A DNA stretch of 64,000 nucleotides. Origin: Bacteroides pyogenes DSM 20611 = JCM 6294. Lineage in GTDB: Bacteria > Bacteroidota > Bacteroidia > Bacteroidales > Bacteroidaceae. The translations under genes were made by a program, and so were the position numbers. This document shows positions 35,951 through 45,475 of this stretch, piece after piece. How positions within the stretch are numbered: position 1 is the stretch's first letter; each line of letters opens with the position of its first letter. The stretch spans positions 1 through 64,000 of the forward strand of contig NZ_ATZH01000003.1 in the NCBI RefSeq assembly GCF_000428105.1, read 5' to 3'. Under the pieces are notes generated by a model. It saw only the letters and a list, made by a program, of their open reading frames with translations, searched no databases and had not been told where the DNA came from.

Positions 35951-37213
35951 TTACTCTGCGTATTTCTTGAAGATGACGCATGCGTTATGACCACCGAATC
36001 CAAAAGTATTGGACAAAGCAACGTTAACTTCGCGTTTCTGAGCTTTGTTGAACGTGAAATTAAGTTTGTAATCGATGTTTTCATCGTTGTCACCTTCTTC
36101 ATGGTTGATAGTCGGAGGAACAACACCGTCTTTGATGGCAAGTATGCTTGCTATTGACTCCACCGCTCCGGCTGCGCCGAGCAAGTGTCCTGTCATCGAC
36201 TTTGTAGAACTGATGTTCAGTTCGTAGGCGTGATCGCCGAATACTTCCTTGATGGCTTTAGCTTCTGAAATATCTCCTACGGGAGTAGATGTACCGTGTA
36301 CGTTGATGTAGTCTACCTCTTTCGGCTCCATTCCAGCGTCTTCCAATGCGTTCATCATCACGAGTTTGGCTCCCAGTCCTTCCGGATGGGAAGCTGTCAG
36401 GTGATGTGCGTCAGCCGACATACCTACACCGGCAACTTCCGCATAAATTTTAGCACCACGGGCTTTGGCGTGCTCCAACTCTTCAAGAATCAGGCATCCT
36501 CCGCCTTCACCCATAATAAAGCCGTCACGGCTTGAGCTGAAAGGGCGTGAGGCTTTAGCGGGATCGTCATTGCGGGTAGACAAGGCATGCATGGCGTTAA
36601 AGCCTCCTACTCCCGCGGGGAAAATGGCTGCTTCTGAACCTCCGGATACTATTACATTGGCTTTACCCAAACGAATCAGGTTAAAAGCATCGGCAATAGC
36701 ATTCGTAGAAGTTGCGCACGCCGAAGCTACGGAGTAGTTCGGGCCGTGAAAACCATACATGATCGAAATTTGTCCTGCTGCGATGTCCGAGATCATTTTC
36801 GGGATAAAGAACGGATTGAATCTCGGTCCCATTTCCTTGTGCAAGTAGTAATTGCCTACCTCCTCTTCGAAAGTGTGTATACCGCCGATACCGGCACCAA
36901 AGATGACGCCGACTCTGTTTAAATCTTCTGTTTCAATGTCAAGACCGGAGTCTTCTACCGCTTCTTTGGCAACAGCGATGGCATACTGAGTATACAAGTC
37001 CATCTTTCTGGCTTCTTTGCGGTCTATATATTTTGTCACATCGAAGTTTTTCACTTCACATGCGAATTGGGTCTTGAACAGTGATGCGTCGAAATGAGTA
37101 ATAGGCCCTGCTCCACTAACCCCGTTCACGAGATTCTCCCAAAATTCGGGAACTCCATTGCCAACAGGAGTAATGGCGCCAAGGCCTGTTACTACTACTC
37201 TTTTTAATTCCAT
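35951..37213 (-). CDS. fabF: 3-oxoacyl-ACP synthase II
   Basis: Condensing enzyme of type II fatty acid synthesis in the cytoplasm; adds malonyl-ACP carbons to acyl-ACP. The 420 residues are full length. The catalytic triad is visible: C166 in SVASACATST, the first histidine in NVHGTSTPVGD and the second in MTGHLLGAAGAVE. It starts 17 bases after acpP, whose product is its substrate carrier, and is followed four bases later by rnc. Confidence 0.97.
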   Translation of the reverse strand: MELKRVVVTGLGAITPVGNGVPEFWENLVNGVSGAGPITHFDASLFKTQFACEVKNFDVTKYIDRKEARKMDLYTQYAIAVAKEAVEDSGLDIETEDLNRVGVIFGAGIGGIHTFEEEVGNYYLHKEMGPRFNPFFIPKMISDIAAGQISIMYGFHGPNYSVASACATSTNAIADAFNLIRLGKANVIVSGGSEAAIFPAGVGGFNAMHALSTRNDDPAKASRPFSSSRDGFIMGEGGGCLILEELEHAKARGAKIYAEVAGVGMSADAHHLTASHPEGLGAKLVMMNALEDAGMEPKEVDYINVHGTSTPVGDISEAKAIKEVFGDHAYELNISSTKSMTGHLLGAAGAVESIASILAIKDGVVPPTINHEEGDNDENIDYKLNFTFNKAQKREVNVALSNTFGFGGHNACVIFKKYAE

Positions 37214-37230
37214 ATCAATGAAATCGATGA

Positions 37231-37467
37231 TTACTTAGCGTGTTCTTCAATGTAAGATACAGCATCGCCTACAGTGCCAATCTTTTCAGCTTGGTCATCG
37301 GGGATAGAGATACCGAATTCTTTTTCGAATTCCATGATAAGTTCTACAGTGTCAAGAGAATCTGCTCCCAAGTCATTAGTGAAGCTTGCTTCGTTGGTAA
37401 CTTCTGATTCTTCTACGCCTAATTTATCAACGATAATCGCTTTTACTCTTGATGCAATTTCAGACAT
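37231..37467 (-). CDS. acpP: Acyl carrier protein
   Basis: Small acidic carrier (78 residues) for fatty acid synthesis. The phosphopantetheine site is S37 in the invariant DSLDTVELI motif. It is the first gene of acpP-fabF-rnc, with a promoter at 37519-37550. Confidence 0.98.
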   Translation of the reverse strand: MSEIASRVKAIIVDKLGVEESEVTNEASFTNDLGADSLDTVELIMEFEKEFGISIPDDQAEKIGTVGDAVSYIEEHAK

Positions 37468-37518
37468 AACTTTAAGTTTTTAATTAATAATTAGTTTTAT
37501 TTCTTTAATTTTGCCGTG

Positions 37519-37550
37519 CAAAGGAATGAATATTTATCGTTTTGCGCAAA
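37519..37550 (-). promoter_or_regulatory. Promoter of the acpP-fabF-rnc operon
   Basis: On the minus strand TTTG (37550-37547), exactly 20 bases, then TTCCTTTG (37526-37519). It differs from the -7 consensus only at the second base. The leader to the ATG would be about 47 bases. Confidence 0.6.
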
Positions 37551-37615
37551 TTTTTGCTCAAATAAATGCTCTCTTTTGCACATTTTTTACTGTTTTGTGC
37601 ATAAAAACGTGTGCT

Positions 37616-38194
37616 ATGAAGAAAAATATCGCAATTTTCGCTTCCGGTTCCGGAACAAATGCCGAAAACATCATCCGTTACTTTCAAAGGAGTGAATTTG
37701 TTCGAGTTTCATTGGTAGTCTCTAATAAACCGGATGCCTATGTTTTGGAACGCGCTCATCGTCTGAGGATTCCCTCTTACGTGTTTTTGAATGAAGACTG
37801 GATAGCGGGTGATAAGATCCTGGCTGTGTTGCAAGCGCATCAGATCCATTTTGTGGTACTCGCCGGTTTTCTTCTTCGAGTTCCCCTTTTGTTGTTGAAT
37901 GCTTTCCCTCGTCGGATCATTAATATTCATCCGGCACTTCTCCCGAAGTTTGGTGGGAAAGGGATGTATGGCGACAGAGTGCATCGCGCGGTGGTCGATT
38001 CCGGTGAGACGGAGAGCGGCATTACTATACATTATATAAATGAGCGATACGATGAGGGAGATGTGATTTTTCAGACTGTCTGCCCTGTGTTTCCGGGAGA
38101 CAGTGCCGAAGATGTGGCGAAAAAAGTGCATGCTTTGGAGCATCACTATTTTCCGAAAGTGATTGAAGAGTTGTTGGAGTGCGGTCAGGATTGA
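37616..38194 (+). CDS. purN: Phosphoribosylglycinamide formyltransferase
   Basis: Third step of purine synthesis, moving a formyl group from 10-formyl-THF to GAR. The 192-residue product starts with IAIFASGSGTNAENI, the GAR-binding loop. The catalytic Asn and His are in IINIHPALLPKF and the Asp in INERYDEGDVIF. The ATG at 37616 matches homologues; the longer upstream frame has no support. It is divergent from acpP and single. Confidence 0.95.
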   Translation: MKKNIAIFASGSGTNAENIIRYFQRSEFVRVSLVVSNKPDAYVLERAHRLRIPSYVFLNEDWIAGDKILAVLQAHQIHFVVLAGFLLRVPLLLLNAFPRRIINIHPALLPKFGGKGMYGDRVHRAVVDSGETESGITIHYINERYDEGDVIFQTVCPVFPGDSAEDVAKKVHALEHHYFPKVIEELLECGQD

Positions 38195-38284
38195 GGGTGA
38201 TGAAGATAGCGTTATAGCTTGCGCGGGAGGATACGTCGGTCCGTAGAACCTTTCTGTTTAAAAGATTTTTTCGCGCTTAAAAAA

Positions 38285-38292
38285 TATTTTTG
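38285..38292 (+). promoter_or_regulatory. Likely -7 element of the esterase gene
   Basis: TATTTTTG matches TAnnTTTG, 65 bases upstream of the ATG at 38358. The -33 is weak. Confidence 0.4.
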
Positions 38293-38357
38293 TTCTTCTT
38301 AGCGTGTTTTTTAAGGGGAGGTAATTTAAAAATTGTTTGTTATTAAATGGGAAAGAG

Positions 38358-39770
38358 ATGAAATTTGTAAAGTTTGTATGCCTGCTATTAGTTGTCGCTT
38401 GCAGTTACTGTACAGCGAAAGATCCGGAATTGCAATTTCCTGAGGAAAAAGGGGAGTCCGGAAAGGAAACAGAACTTGATAGAGGGAAGTATCCGCCGAT
38501 GGAGGAAATCGTTTCGTTTTTCTCGGGAACTTTGTTGGGTAAACATGCGTTTTACGAAAAACAGAAGAATTTTGACATCTCGGAAATAGAGCACTATCGT
38601 TCGATGATCTGGAAGGCCTGGAAAGAAGCGAACGCCCGGTTTGATGAAGAAAAACTTATCGAATTAATGCCTTTGTCCGTTGCCCGTACAGGTAAATGGC
38701 ATCTTCCCACAAGTTTGGAACCTGACGCTGTAATGCCTTATTATTGGGGAACGAAGGGTGAAAAACCTGAAAAAGGTTATCCGCTTTATCTGTACATGCA
38801 TGGTTCGGGTGGCAAAGAATCGGAATGGGCAACGGGATTGAGTATTTGTCAACGTTTTGCAGATGCCCCATCGGTTTATTTTATCCCTCAGATTCCCAAT
38901 GAAGGAGCCTATTATCGCTGGTGGCAGAAAGCCAAGCAGTATGCTTGGGAGAAACTGCTCCGTCAGGCCTTTCTTTCGGGAGAAGTGGATCCCGACCGGG
39001 TTTATTTCTTCGGAATCTCCGAAGGCGGGTATGGCAGCCAGCGACTGGCTTCTTTTTATGCCGACTATCTGGCTGGAGCCGGACCGATGGCGGGTGGAGA
39101 GCCGTTGAAAAATGCGCCTGCTGAAAATTGCCGTCACATAGCTTTCTCATTGCGTACGGGTGATAATGACCGGATGTTCTATCGAAATACGTTGACTTCT
39201 TATGTGAAAGAAGAATTCGAACGCCTGCAGAGGCAGAACCCGGAGACTTATATTCACCGTGTCGAGTTGATTCCCGGTGCGGGACACAGCATCGATTACA
39301 CGCCTACTACACCTTGGTTGAGCCGGTATACGCGCAATCCATATCCCAAGCAGGTCAGTTGGGAGGATTTTGAGATGGACGGACTTCACCGGAGAGGCTT
39401 CTATAATCTGTACGTGAAAGAGCGTCCGGATGAAAATGCACGTACTTTTTATGAAATGAATATTTCGGGGAATGATATCGAACTGAAAGTGAGTGATGTC
39501 GTTTACGAAACCGTAGAAAGAGATCCGAGATGGGGAATAGAGATGAAGTTCAGGAAGAACTATACGCCTGTGAAAAAAGGAAAGTTGATTCTTTATCTAT
39601 GTCCGGAATTGGTCGATTTGAGCAGGAAAGTCACTGTCTCCGTCAATGGGCGGAAGGTTTATACGGGTAAAGTCCGCCCTGAATTGAAACATATCGTCAA
39701 CAGTTGTGCGGCATTCTGCGATCCTCGCCGTTTGTATCCTGCCGCTGTAGAAGTAACCCTCTCTGAATGA
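38358..39770 (+). CDS. Exported alpha/beta-hydrolase, esterase-like
   Basis: A 470-residue exported hydrolase. The N-terminus has a signal peptide with a possible lipobox (LLVVACSYC). Residues about 130-310 form an alpha/beta-hydrolase: oxyanion loop LYMHGSGG, nucleophile elbow GISEGGYG and a distal histidine in GAGHSIDYTPTTPW. A C-terminal beta domain (about 350-470) ends in a short sheet (KVTVSVNGRKVYTGKV). This layout resembles secreted Bacteroides esterases and PHB-depolymerase-like enzymes. Substrate unknown. Its stop lies four bases before the convergent pdxB stop. Confidence 0.75.
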   Translation: MKFVKFVCLLLVVACSYCTAKDPELQFPEEKGESGKETELDRGKYPPMEEIVSFFSGTLLGKHAFYEKQKNFDISEIEHYRSMIWKAWKEANARFDEEKLIELMPLSVARTGKWHLPTSLEPDAVMPYYWGTKGEKPEKGYPLYLYMHGSGGKESEWATGLSICQRFADAPSVYFIPQIPNEGAYYRWWQKAKQYAWEKLLRQAFLSGEVDPDRVYFFGISEGGYGSQRLASFYADYLAGAGPMAGGEPLKNAPAENCRHIAFSLRTGDNDRMFYRNTLTSYVKEEFERLQRQNPETYIHRVELIPGAGHSIDYTPTTPWLSRYTRNPYPKQVSWEDFEMDGLHRRGFYNLYVKERPDENARTFYEMNISGNDIELKVSDVVYETVERDPRWGIEMKFRKNYTPVKKGKLILYLCPELVDLSRKVTVSVNGRKVYTGKVRPELKHIVNSCAAFCDPRRLYPAAVEVTLSE

Positions 39771-39774
39771 ATAG

Positions 39775-40824
39775 TCAGTTTTGCCGGCAGCTGATATTGT
39801 AAGCTGCCTCTTCTCTCCGCAGCGGATACTCCTCTCGCAGCTTTTCAAATACTTCCGGCTGTGCTTTCAGCCGGTTGCTGTCGTTTCGAGGATCGTATAT
39901 CCGGAGCAGAGCTTCTTCATATGTTCGGGCTTCAACAGTGGGTGAAGCCGGGGGGGGAGGTGCGATGACGTATTCTTTCTTTATGGCGAAGAAGTCGCAA
40001 ACGGCGTCCAACGCCATCCGGGTGGCGTTTGCTTTCCCGTCTGCCGAATATCCGGCAATGTGAGGAGTACCGAGCAGTACCTTACCTAATAGTTCTCGAT
40101 CGATGGCGGGTTCGTTTTCCCATACATCAATGATGGCATCCGAAATCAGATGCTTGTCCAACGCCTTGGATAACGCGTCCGTTTCAATTACTTCACCCCG
40201 CGAGGTGTTAATCAGTAGCGGCGTTTGGCGCAATGAGTGGAAAAAAATTTCGTCTGCCAAATGAAAAGTCTTGTATGCTCCTTTTATATATAAAGGTACG
40301 TGGAAGCTGACGATATTGCATTCCTCTGCTATCTGTTCCAGCGGACAGAACTCTCTGCTCCCTTCCGCCGCTTCTCGAGGAGGGTCGTTGAGTAGCACGC
40401 GCATGCCGAAATGTTTGGCGACTTCGGCGACTTTTCGTCCCACATTCCCTACTCCCACAATGCCAATGGTCAGTCCTTTCAACTCTCTTTTTTTCATCCG
40501 GCTCCATACGATGAGCCCCGATTGTACATATTGTGCTACGGAAGCTGCGTTGCATCCCGGCGCATTTCTCCATTCTATACCCGCCTGCCGGCAAAACTCC
40601 GTATCTATATGGTCATAGCCGATGGTAGCAGTAGCGATTAGCCTCACACGGCTTCCCGCCAACAGTTCACTGTTGCAGTGTGTACGCGTGCGGATAATAA
40701 GAGCGTCGGCATCTTTCACCGTTTCGGGGGTAAAATTCCTACCCGCTAAGTAAACAGCTTCATCGGCTATCGATTCTATCGCCTCTTTTATATAAGGTAT
40801 TTTATCGTCGACAATAATTTTCAT
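39775..40824 (-). CDS. pdxB: Erythronate-4-phosphate dehydrogenase
   Basis: NAD-dependent 2-hydroxyacid dehydrogenase of the pyridoxal phosphate pathway, oxidising 4-phosphoerythronate. The 349-residue product has a Rossmann motif GIVGVGNVGRKVAEVAKHFGM and the catalytic region INTSRGEVIETDAL, DVWENEP and TPHIAGYSADGK with the catalytic His. The C-terminal extension after residue 280 with DUF3410-like EYPLRREE distinguishes PdxB from SerA. The ATG at 40824 is chosen from homologous starts (MKIIVDDKIPYI). Divergent from the DUF4254 operon. Confidence 0.93.
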   Translation of the reverse strand: MKIIVDDKIPYIKEAIESIADEAVYLAGRNFTPETVKDADALIIRTRTHCNSELLAGSRVRLIATATIGYDHIDTEFCRQAGIEWRNAPGCNAASVAQYVQSGLIVWSRMKKRELKGLTIGIVGVGNVGRKVAEVAKHFGMRVLLNDPPREAAEGSREFCPLEQIAEECNIVSFHVPLYIKGAYKTFHLADEIFFHSLRQTPLLINTSRGEVIETDALSKALDKHLISDAIIDVWENEPAIDRELLGKVLLGTPHIAGYSADGKANATRMALDAVCDFFAIKKEYVIAPPPPASPTVEARTYEEALLRIYDPRNDSNRLKAQPEVFEKLREEYPLRREEAAYNISCRQN

Positions 40825-40847
40825 ATACAAATTGGATATTGACCTTA

Positions 40848-40855
40848 CAAAGGTA
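40848..40855 (-). promoter_or_regulatory. Likely -7 element of pdxB
   Basis: The minus strand reads TACCTTTG at 40855-40848, matching TAnnTTTG, 24 bases upstream of the ATG. The -33 region overlaps that of the divergent promoter at 40879. Confidence 0.55.
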
Positions 40856-40878
40856 AAAAATAAAAAAGTAAGAAACGG

Positions 40879-40909
40879 TTGTCCGTGTGGAAAATATTCC
40901 ATAGCTTTG
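40879..40909 (+). promoter_or_regulatory. Promoter of the DUF4254/GT operon
   Basis: TTG (40879-40881), exactly 20 bases, then TAGCTTTG (40902-40909), a full consensus match. The ATG follows at 40941. It should drive the genes from 40941 to 46405. Confidence 0.75.
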
Positions 40910-40940
40910 CCTTATTATATACTTAATTTGGACTAAGATT

Positions 40941-41546
40941 ATGACATTTAGTAACCTGTGTAACGGTATTTTTTGGAAGTCGACAACCGATTACCATGTG
41001 ACGGATTCGGTAGATGCTCCCATGAACAATCCTTATGAGTTGAAGTCGATCGAGTATTATCTTTACCTGAAAAACTGGATCGATGCAGTTCAATGGCATT
41101 TTGAAGACATTATCCGTGATCCTCAGATAGATCCGGCGGAAGCATTGATGCTGAAGCGGAGGATAGACAAGTCGAATCAGGACCGTACCGATCTGGTGGA
41201 GCTTATCGACAGTTATTTTCTGGATAAATATAAAGAGGTGAATCCTTTGGCGGGCGCCACTATCAATACAGAGAGCCCGGCATGGGCGGTAGATCGCCTT
41301 TCTATTCTGGCTTTGAAAATCTATCACATGCAACAAGAGGTGGAACGTACCGATACCACAGAAGAACATCGGGCTAAATGTCAGGCGAAATTGGATGTTC
41401 TGCTTGAGCAGCGCAAAGACCTTTCGTCTGCAATCGATCAGCTGTTGGCTGATATCGAAGCAGGGAAAAAATATATGAAAGTTTATAAACAGATGAAGAT
41501 GTATAACGATCCGGCATTGAATCCGGTTCTTTATGCTAAAAAATAA
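40941..41546 (+). CDS. DUF4254 protein
   Basis: A 201-residue soluble, helical protein of the Bacteroidota family DUF4254; function not established. The N-terminal half contains NNPYELKSIEYYLYLKNWIDAVQWHFED and the second half long charged helices (LVELIDSYFLDKYK, LAVDRLSILALKIYHMQQEVERT) with coiled-coil character. It is the first gene of the glycan operon, three bases before the GT9 gene, and this linkage with a heptosyltransferase-like gene suggests a role in lipooligosaccharide assembly or its control. Confidence 0.85.
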   Translation: MTFSNLCNGIFWKSTTDYHVTDSVDAPMNNPYELKSIEYYLYLKNWIDAVQWHFEDIIRDPQIDPAEALMLKRRIDKSNQDRTDLVELIDSYFLDKYKEVNPLAGATINTESPAWAVDRLSILALKIYHMQQEVERTDTTEEHRAKCQAKLDVLLEQRKDLSSAIDQLLADIEAGKKYMKVYKQMKMYNDPALNPVLYAKK

Positions 41547-41549
41547 CGA

Positions 41550-42581
41550 ATGGCGCGTATTCTTATTATTCGTTTTTCAGCGTTGGGCGATGTCGCTATG
41601 ACTCTCCCTGTGCTGCATTCGCTGGCTGTGCAATATCCGGAGCATGAAATCACACTGTTGAGTCGTGCTCCGTGGCAGCCTCTTTTTGAAGGGCTGCCCG
41701 AGAACGTTCGCTTTGTCGGCGCCCATTTGGCAGACAAACATAAAGGCTTTCTCGGACTGAACAGGCTATATGCCGAGCTGCAAGCGATGCGTTTCGATTA
41801 TGTAGCCGATTTCCACAATGTACTTCGTTCTCAATACCTCTCTTTGAGGTTTCGATTGGCAGGCATGCCTGTGGCATCCATTTGCAAGGGACGTGCAGGT
41901 AAGCATAAACTGATACGTCCGAACCGTAAGGTATTCGAAAATCAAAAAAGCTCTTTCCGTCGATATGCAGATGTGCTGGAGAAATTAGGTTTTCCGGTTT
42001 TAATGAATTTCTCTTCCATTTATGGAGAGGGGAAAGGCGATTTTTCCGAAATAGCACCTATAACAGGCGTTAAAGGGGATGAGAAATGGATTGGTATCGC
42101 TCCTTTTGCCAAACATGCCGGAAAGATTTATCCGATAGAACTTCAAGAACAGGTGGTAGCTCATTTTGCCGCCAATCCCAAGGTCAGAGTATTCCTTTTC
42201 GGCGGAGGAGAAAAAGAAGCGGATATTTTTAATAAGTGGACTGCCAAATATCCTGCGGTTACCTCTATGATTGGCAAACTTAATTTACGCACGGAACTCA
42301 ATCTGATGAGTCATTTGGATGTGATGCTGTCGATGGACTCCGCCAATATGCATCTGGCATCGCTGGTCAATACACCCGTCATATCCATCTGGGGAGCCAC
42401 CCATCCTTATGCCGGATTCATGGGTTGGAAGCAGTTGCCTGTCAACACCGTACAGCTCGATATGCCCTGTCGTCCATGCTCGGTATACGGAGAGAAGCCT
42501 TGCCGCAGAGGAGATTATGCTTGTTTGCGAGATATCAGGCCGGAACAGGTGATAGAGAAAATAGAGGGAATTATTAATTAG
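41550..42581 (+). CDS. Glycosyltransferase family 9 (heptosyltransferase-like)
   Basis: A 343-residue GT-B glycosyltransferase that would add a heptose or similar sugar to the inner core of lipooligosaccharide at the cytoplasmic face. The N-terminal ILIIRFSALGDVAMTLP is the GT9 acceptor-domain signature; the C-terminal donor site has SMDSANMHLASLVNTPVISIWG and a Cys-rich end (MPCRPCSVYGEKPCRRGDYAC). It sits between DUF4254 and a GT4, with eight bases to the next start. Confidence 0.92.
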   Translation: MARILIIRFSALGDVAMTLPVLHSLAVQYPEHEITLLSRAPWQPLFEGLPENVRFVGAHLADKHKGFLGLNRLYAELQAMRFDYVADFHNVLRSQYLSLRFRLAGMPVASICKGRAGKHKLIRPNRKVFENQKSSFRRYADVLEKLGFPVLMNFSSIYGEGKGDFSEIAPITGVKGDEKWIGIAPFAKHAGKIYPIELQEQVVAHFAANPKVRVFLFGGGEKEADIFNKWTAKYPAVTSMIGKLNLRTELNLMSHLDVMLSMDSANMHLASLVNTPVISIWGATHPYAGFMGWKQLPVNTVQLDMPCRPCSVYGEKPCRRGDYACLRDIRPEQVIEKIEGIIN

Positions 42582-42588
42582 ATGGTTG

Positions 42589-43647
42589 ATGAATATACTA
42601 ATTACTCACCGGGGAACCGACTTGGTAACCTATAAAATGCTGGGTATTTTGTCCCGGAATAAGTTTTTTAAGATTTACATCGCAGTCTCTTCTGAAAAGG
42701 AAGAGTCAATGCTTGAAGGTGATTGTATTCCGCTAAAAATCCCAGGTATAAACTCTAAATTTTCATGGAAAGTAATTAAAGCGCTTCGCGGGCACATACG
42801 TAAGTATCAGATAAATCTTATTTTTTCTCCCAGTACTTCGGGCCTGTCAAATTCGCTGTTTGCTTCGTTGGGTATGCGGGTGAAGAATGTCGGTTACAGA
42901 GGTACGCAAGCTAAGGTGAAAAGATTCGACCCTACTTATTACATGGGGCTGCTGAATCCGCGGGTAGACCATATCGTGTGCGAAACGGCTGATATACAAG
43001 AGTATTTATCTCACTACATAGATCGCAATAAATTGTCAGTCAGTACTAAACCTTTCGATGTGGAATGGGTAGCCGATGCTTGTCTTAATCCTAAGCAGGC
43101 GGATGGAGTTCCCGAGAATGCTTTTAAGTGTATCTATATCGGTGCAACGAAAGGTCGTCCTTTCAAAGGGCTGACTGATTTGATCAAGGCCTTCCGGATA
43201 TTGGATTCCAAAGACGCCCACTTGGTAGTGATTGGTGATTATGACGATTCGGACTATCAATTGGCTCAAAAAGGAGCGTGTGCAAATCGTATTCATTTTT
43301 TGTGGAACCGGGAAGATGCCATATCTTTTTTGCCCAAGCAAGATTTGTTTATTTTACCGGCTTTACGTGATGCTTCTCCGCGTGTAGTGCGTGAAGCTAT
43401 GGCTTGCGGTGTGCCTTGCATCGTAACCGATATTCCCGGTGCGCGCGATTTGATTGTGGACAATGTTTCCGGTATTTTGGTTCCGTCCCGTTCACCGGAG
43501 AAAATAGCAGAGGCCATTCGGGGATTGATGAATGACAGGAAGAAGCTGAAGACTTTGGGTGTTGCCGCCCGTGAACGTATCATCAATGATTTCAGTGTAG
43601 ATGCTTACGTTGCTTATTTTGAAAAACTGTTTGTTAAATTATCTTGA
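42589..43647 (+). CDS. Glycosyltransferase family 4
   Basis: A 352-residue retaining GT-B enzyme with a Rossmann-type N-terminus (MNILITHRGTDLVTYK) and the C-terminal donor domain typical of GT4, with CIYIGATKGRPFKGLTDLIKAF and LPALRDASPRVVREAMACGVP containing the E-x7-E element. The ATG at 42589 is preferred to a TTG three bases upstream. It follows the GT9 by seven bases. The sugar it adds is unknown. Confidence 0.87.
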   Translation: MNILITHRGTDLVTYKMLGILSRNKFFKIYIAVSSEKEESMLEGDCIPLKIPGINSKFSWKVIKALRGHIRKYQINLIFSPSTSGLSNSLFASLGMRVKNVGYRGTQAKVKRFDPTYYMGLLNPRVDHIVCETADIQEYLSHYIDRNKLSVSTKPFDVEWVADACLNPKQADGVPENAFKCIYIGATKGRPFKGLTDLIKAFRILDSKDAHLVVIGDYDDSDYQLAQKGACANRIHFLWNREDAISFLPKQDLFILPALRDASPRVVREAMACGVPCIVTDIPGARDLIVDNVSGILVPSRSPEKIAEAIRGLMNDRKKLKTLGVAARERIINDFSVDAYVAYFEKLFVKLS

Positions 43648-43656
43648 TTTTTTGTT

Positions 43657-45429
43657 ATGAAACAAATGAAGTCGCGTAAAATTCTATCTTTGTTTATTGG
43701 GTGTTTATTTTTAAAGTTTCTGCTTTTTGATTTAGATTGGTGTCTGAACACGACTTTCTCCTCTTTTTCCTTCCCTCAGACTTATTTCAGCAAATTCTTG
43801 TTGGCTTCTTTGCTGGCTGTCCCTCTTACGTTCATTCGCACCCGTTGGTATTGTGCCATCGTTGCATCCTTGGTAGATATACTTCTGGTTGTCAATCTGA
43901 TGTATTTCAGAACTTACTTCACTTCCATTCCGTGGGATAGTTACTTCCTTGCCGGCAATCTTGCCGACTTCAGCGATAGCGTATTGAGCTCTTTGCGATG
44001 GTCGGATTTGCTCTTTCCGCTTTCTACCGTTTTGTTTTTTGTGTTGATCCGCGGGCAGAAATTGGGCGACCGGTTGAAAGAGAACCTTTCCCGCAGCCTG
44101 AAGTTTTTGGCTGTCTGTATAGGCGCTCCGGCTTTTGTTCTGGGAGTCATTTTCGCTTTTTATGGCGGCTATAAAAAAGCTTACGAGGCTCTGCTTATTG
44201 ACTATCAGACATGCGGTACTCCAATCTATACCATACCCGGTTCTTTGTATTACGAGCATATACAGGATAAAACAGAGTATACCCCTGAAATAAAAAAAGA
44301 AATTGAAGACTGGCTGAGCAAACAACCGCGTAGGCAAGAACTACCTTATAAGATAGAGGCCCGCGATAATTGCATTATTATTTTGGCGGAATCTTTCGAG
44401 AGCTTTGTGCTCGAGAAAGTGGTGGAAGGAAAGGAAATCACTCCTTACCTGAACCGGTTACTGAAAGAAGACAATGTGTTGTATGCCCCTTATGTGCAAA
44501 GCCAGGTGAAAGGCGCGCGTTCTATCGACGGCCAACTGTTGCTCCATACAGGCTTGCTGCCGGTTAATTTCGGCGCTTACAGCGCCCGCTTTCCGCATCA
44601 TACCTACTATACCATAGATAAAGCTTTCAAAGAAAAGCACGATGGAGGGGTGACCCGTTGTTTCACTGTAGACAAGAAGGTGGTTTGGAACGTGGCGATT
44701 GTGGCTCAGGACTTCGGTTATGACAAGCTGCTGGATAAACCGTTCTTTGTGTTGGATGAAAAAACCGGTCCTCGAAAACGCTTGGGGGATGTTTCTTTCC
44801 TCAGGCAGTGCGGAGAGAAGCTGCTGACGGAAGAGCTTTTCCAAACAGGAGGGCATACGCTTGTGCAGTGTGTCACTTATTCCGGACACGGACCTTTCAT
44901 TATTCCCGAGAAAAGTAAGCGAGTGCATTTTTCAGAACGCATACCTACACTGCTGAAGAATTATATAGAGGTGGCCAATTACACAGACTACGCAATCGGA
45001 AAGTTTGTGGAATTTCTTCGTTCTCACCCGAAATTCGACAGTACGATGATTGTCATTACCGGCGATCACGAAGGGTTCGGGACGAGCAGGAGCGGTTTGT
45101 ACGCCGATCCTGTGGGGAAAGATATCATTTCTCCGCAGCGTTTTACTCCTTTCATTGTGCTAAACTCTCCGGTTTCTCTTCGTTATGAGAAAGTGATGGG
45201 GCAGATAGACATGTATCCTACCTTGCTCGATCTGATCGGCGCCGACGATTATCCGTGGAGAGGATTGGGAAGAAGTATTCTTTCGCCCGACAAGAAAGGG
45301 TTCGCGATCTCTTCGCAGATGGAGATTATCGGAGATACTACGGGCGTGTCTCCTGCCGAGCTGCAACATGCGCGAGATGCTTGGCGAGTATCCGATTTGA
45401 TGATTTGCTGCGATTATTTTGCGAGATAG
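43657..45429 (+). CDS. LTA-synthase-like membrane phosphotransferase (alkaline phosphatase superfamily)
   Basis: A 590-residue inner membrane protein with about five N-terminal TM segments (to residue 180) and a periplasmic sulfatase-fold domain. Metal and catalytic elements are IIILAESFES near 238, a likely Ser nucleophile in KGARSIDGQ near 288, YSGHGPF near 410 and TGDHEGFG near 468. Relatives transfer phosphoglycerol or phosphoethanolamine from phospholipids to glycans. Between a GT4 and an LPS kinase it probably decorates lipooligosaccharide or a related glycan. The transferred group cannot be read from sequence. Confidence 0.83.
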   Translation: MKQMKSRKILSLFIGCLFLKFLLFDLDWCLNTTFSSFSFPQTYFSKFLLASLLAVPLTFIRTRWYCAIVASLVDILLVVNLMYFRTYFTSIPWDSYFLAGNLADFSDSVLSSLRWSDLLFPLSTVLFFVLIRGQKLGDRLKENLSRSLKFLAVCIGAPAFVLGVIFAFYGGYKKAYEALLIDYQTCGTPIYTIPGSLYYEHIQDKTEYTPEIKKEIEDWLSKQPRRQELPYKIEARDNCIIILAESFESFVLEKVVEGKEITPYLNRLLKEDNVLYAPYVQSQVKGARSIDGQLLLHTGLLPVNFGAYSARFPHHTYYTIDKAFKEKHDGGVTRCFTVDKKVVWNVAIVAQDFGYDKLLDKPFFVLDEKTGPRKRLGDVSFLRQCGEKLLTEELFQTGGHTLVQCVTYSGHGPFIIPEKSKRVHFSERIPTLLKNYIEVANYTDYAIGKFVEFLRSHPKFDSTMIVITGDHEGFGTSRSGLYADPVGKDIISPQRFTPFIVLNSPVSLRYEKVMGQIDMYPTLLDLIGADDYPWRGLGRSILSPDKKGFAISSQMEIIGDTTGVSPAELQHARDAWRVSDLMICCDYFAR

Positions 45430-45475
45430 GAGCGGCTTTCGATGATATTAGGTTATAGATTAAAATGTTTTTAAG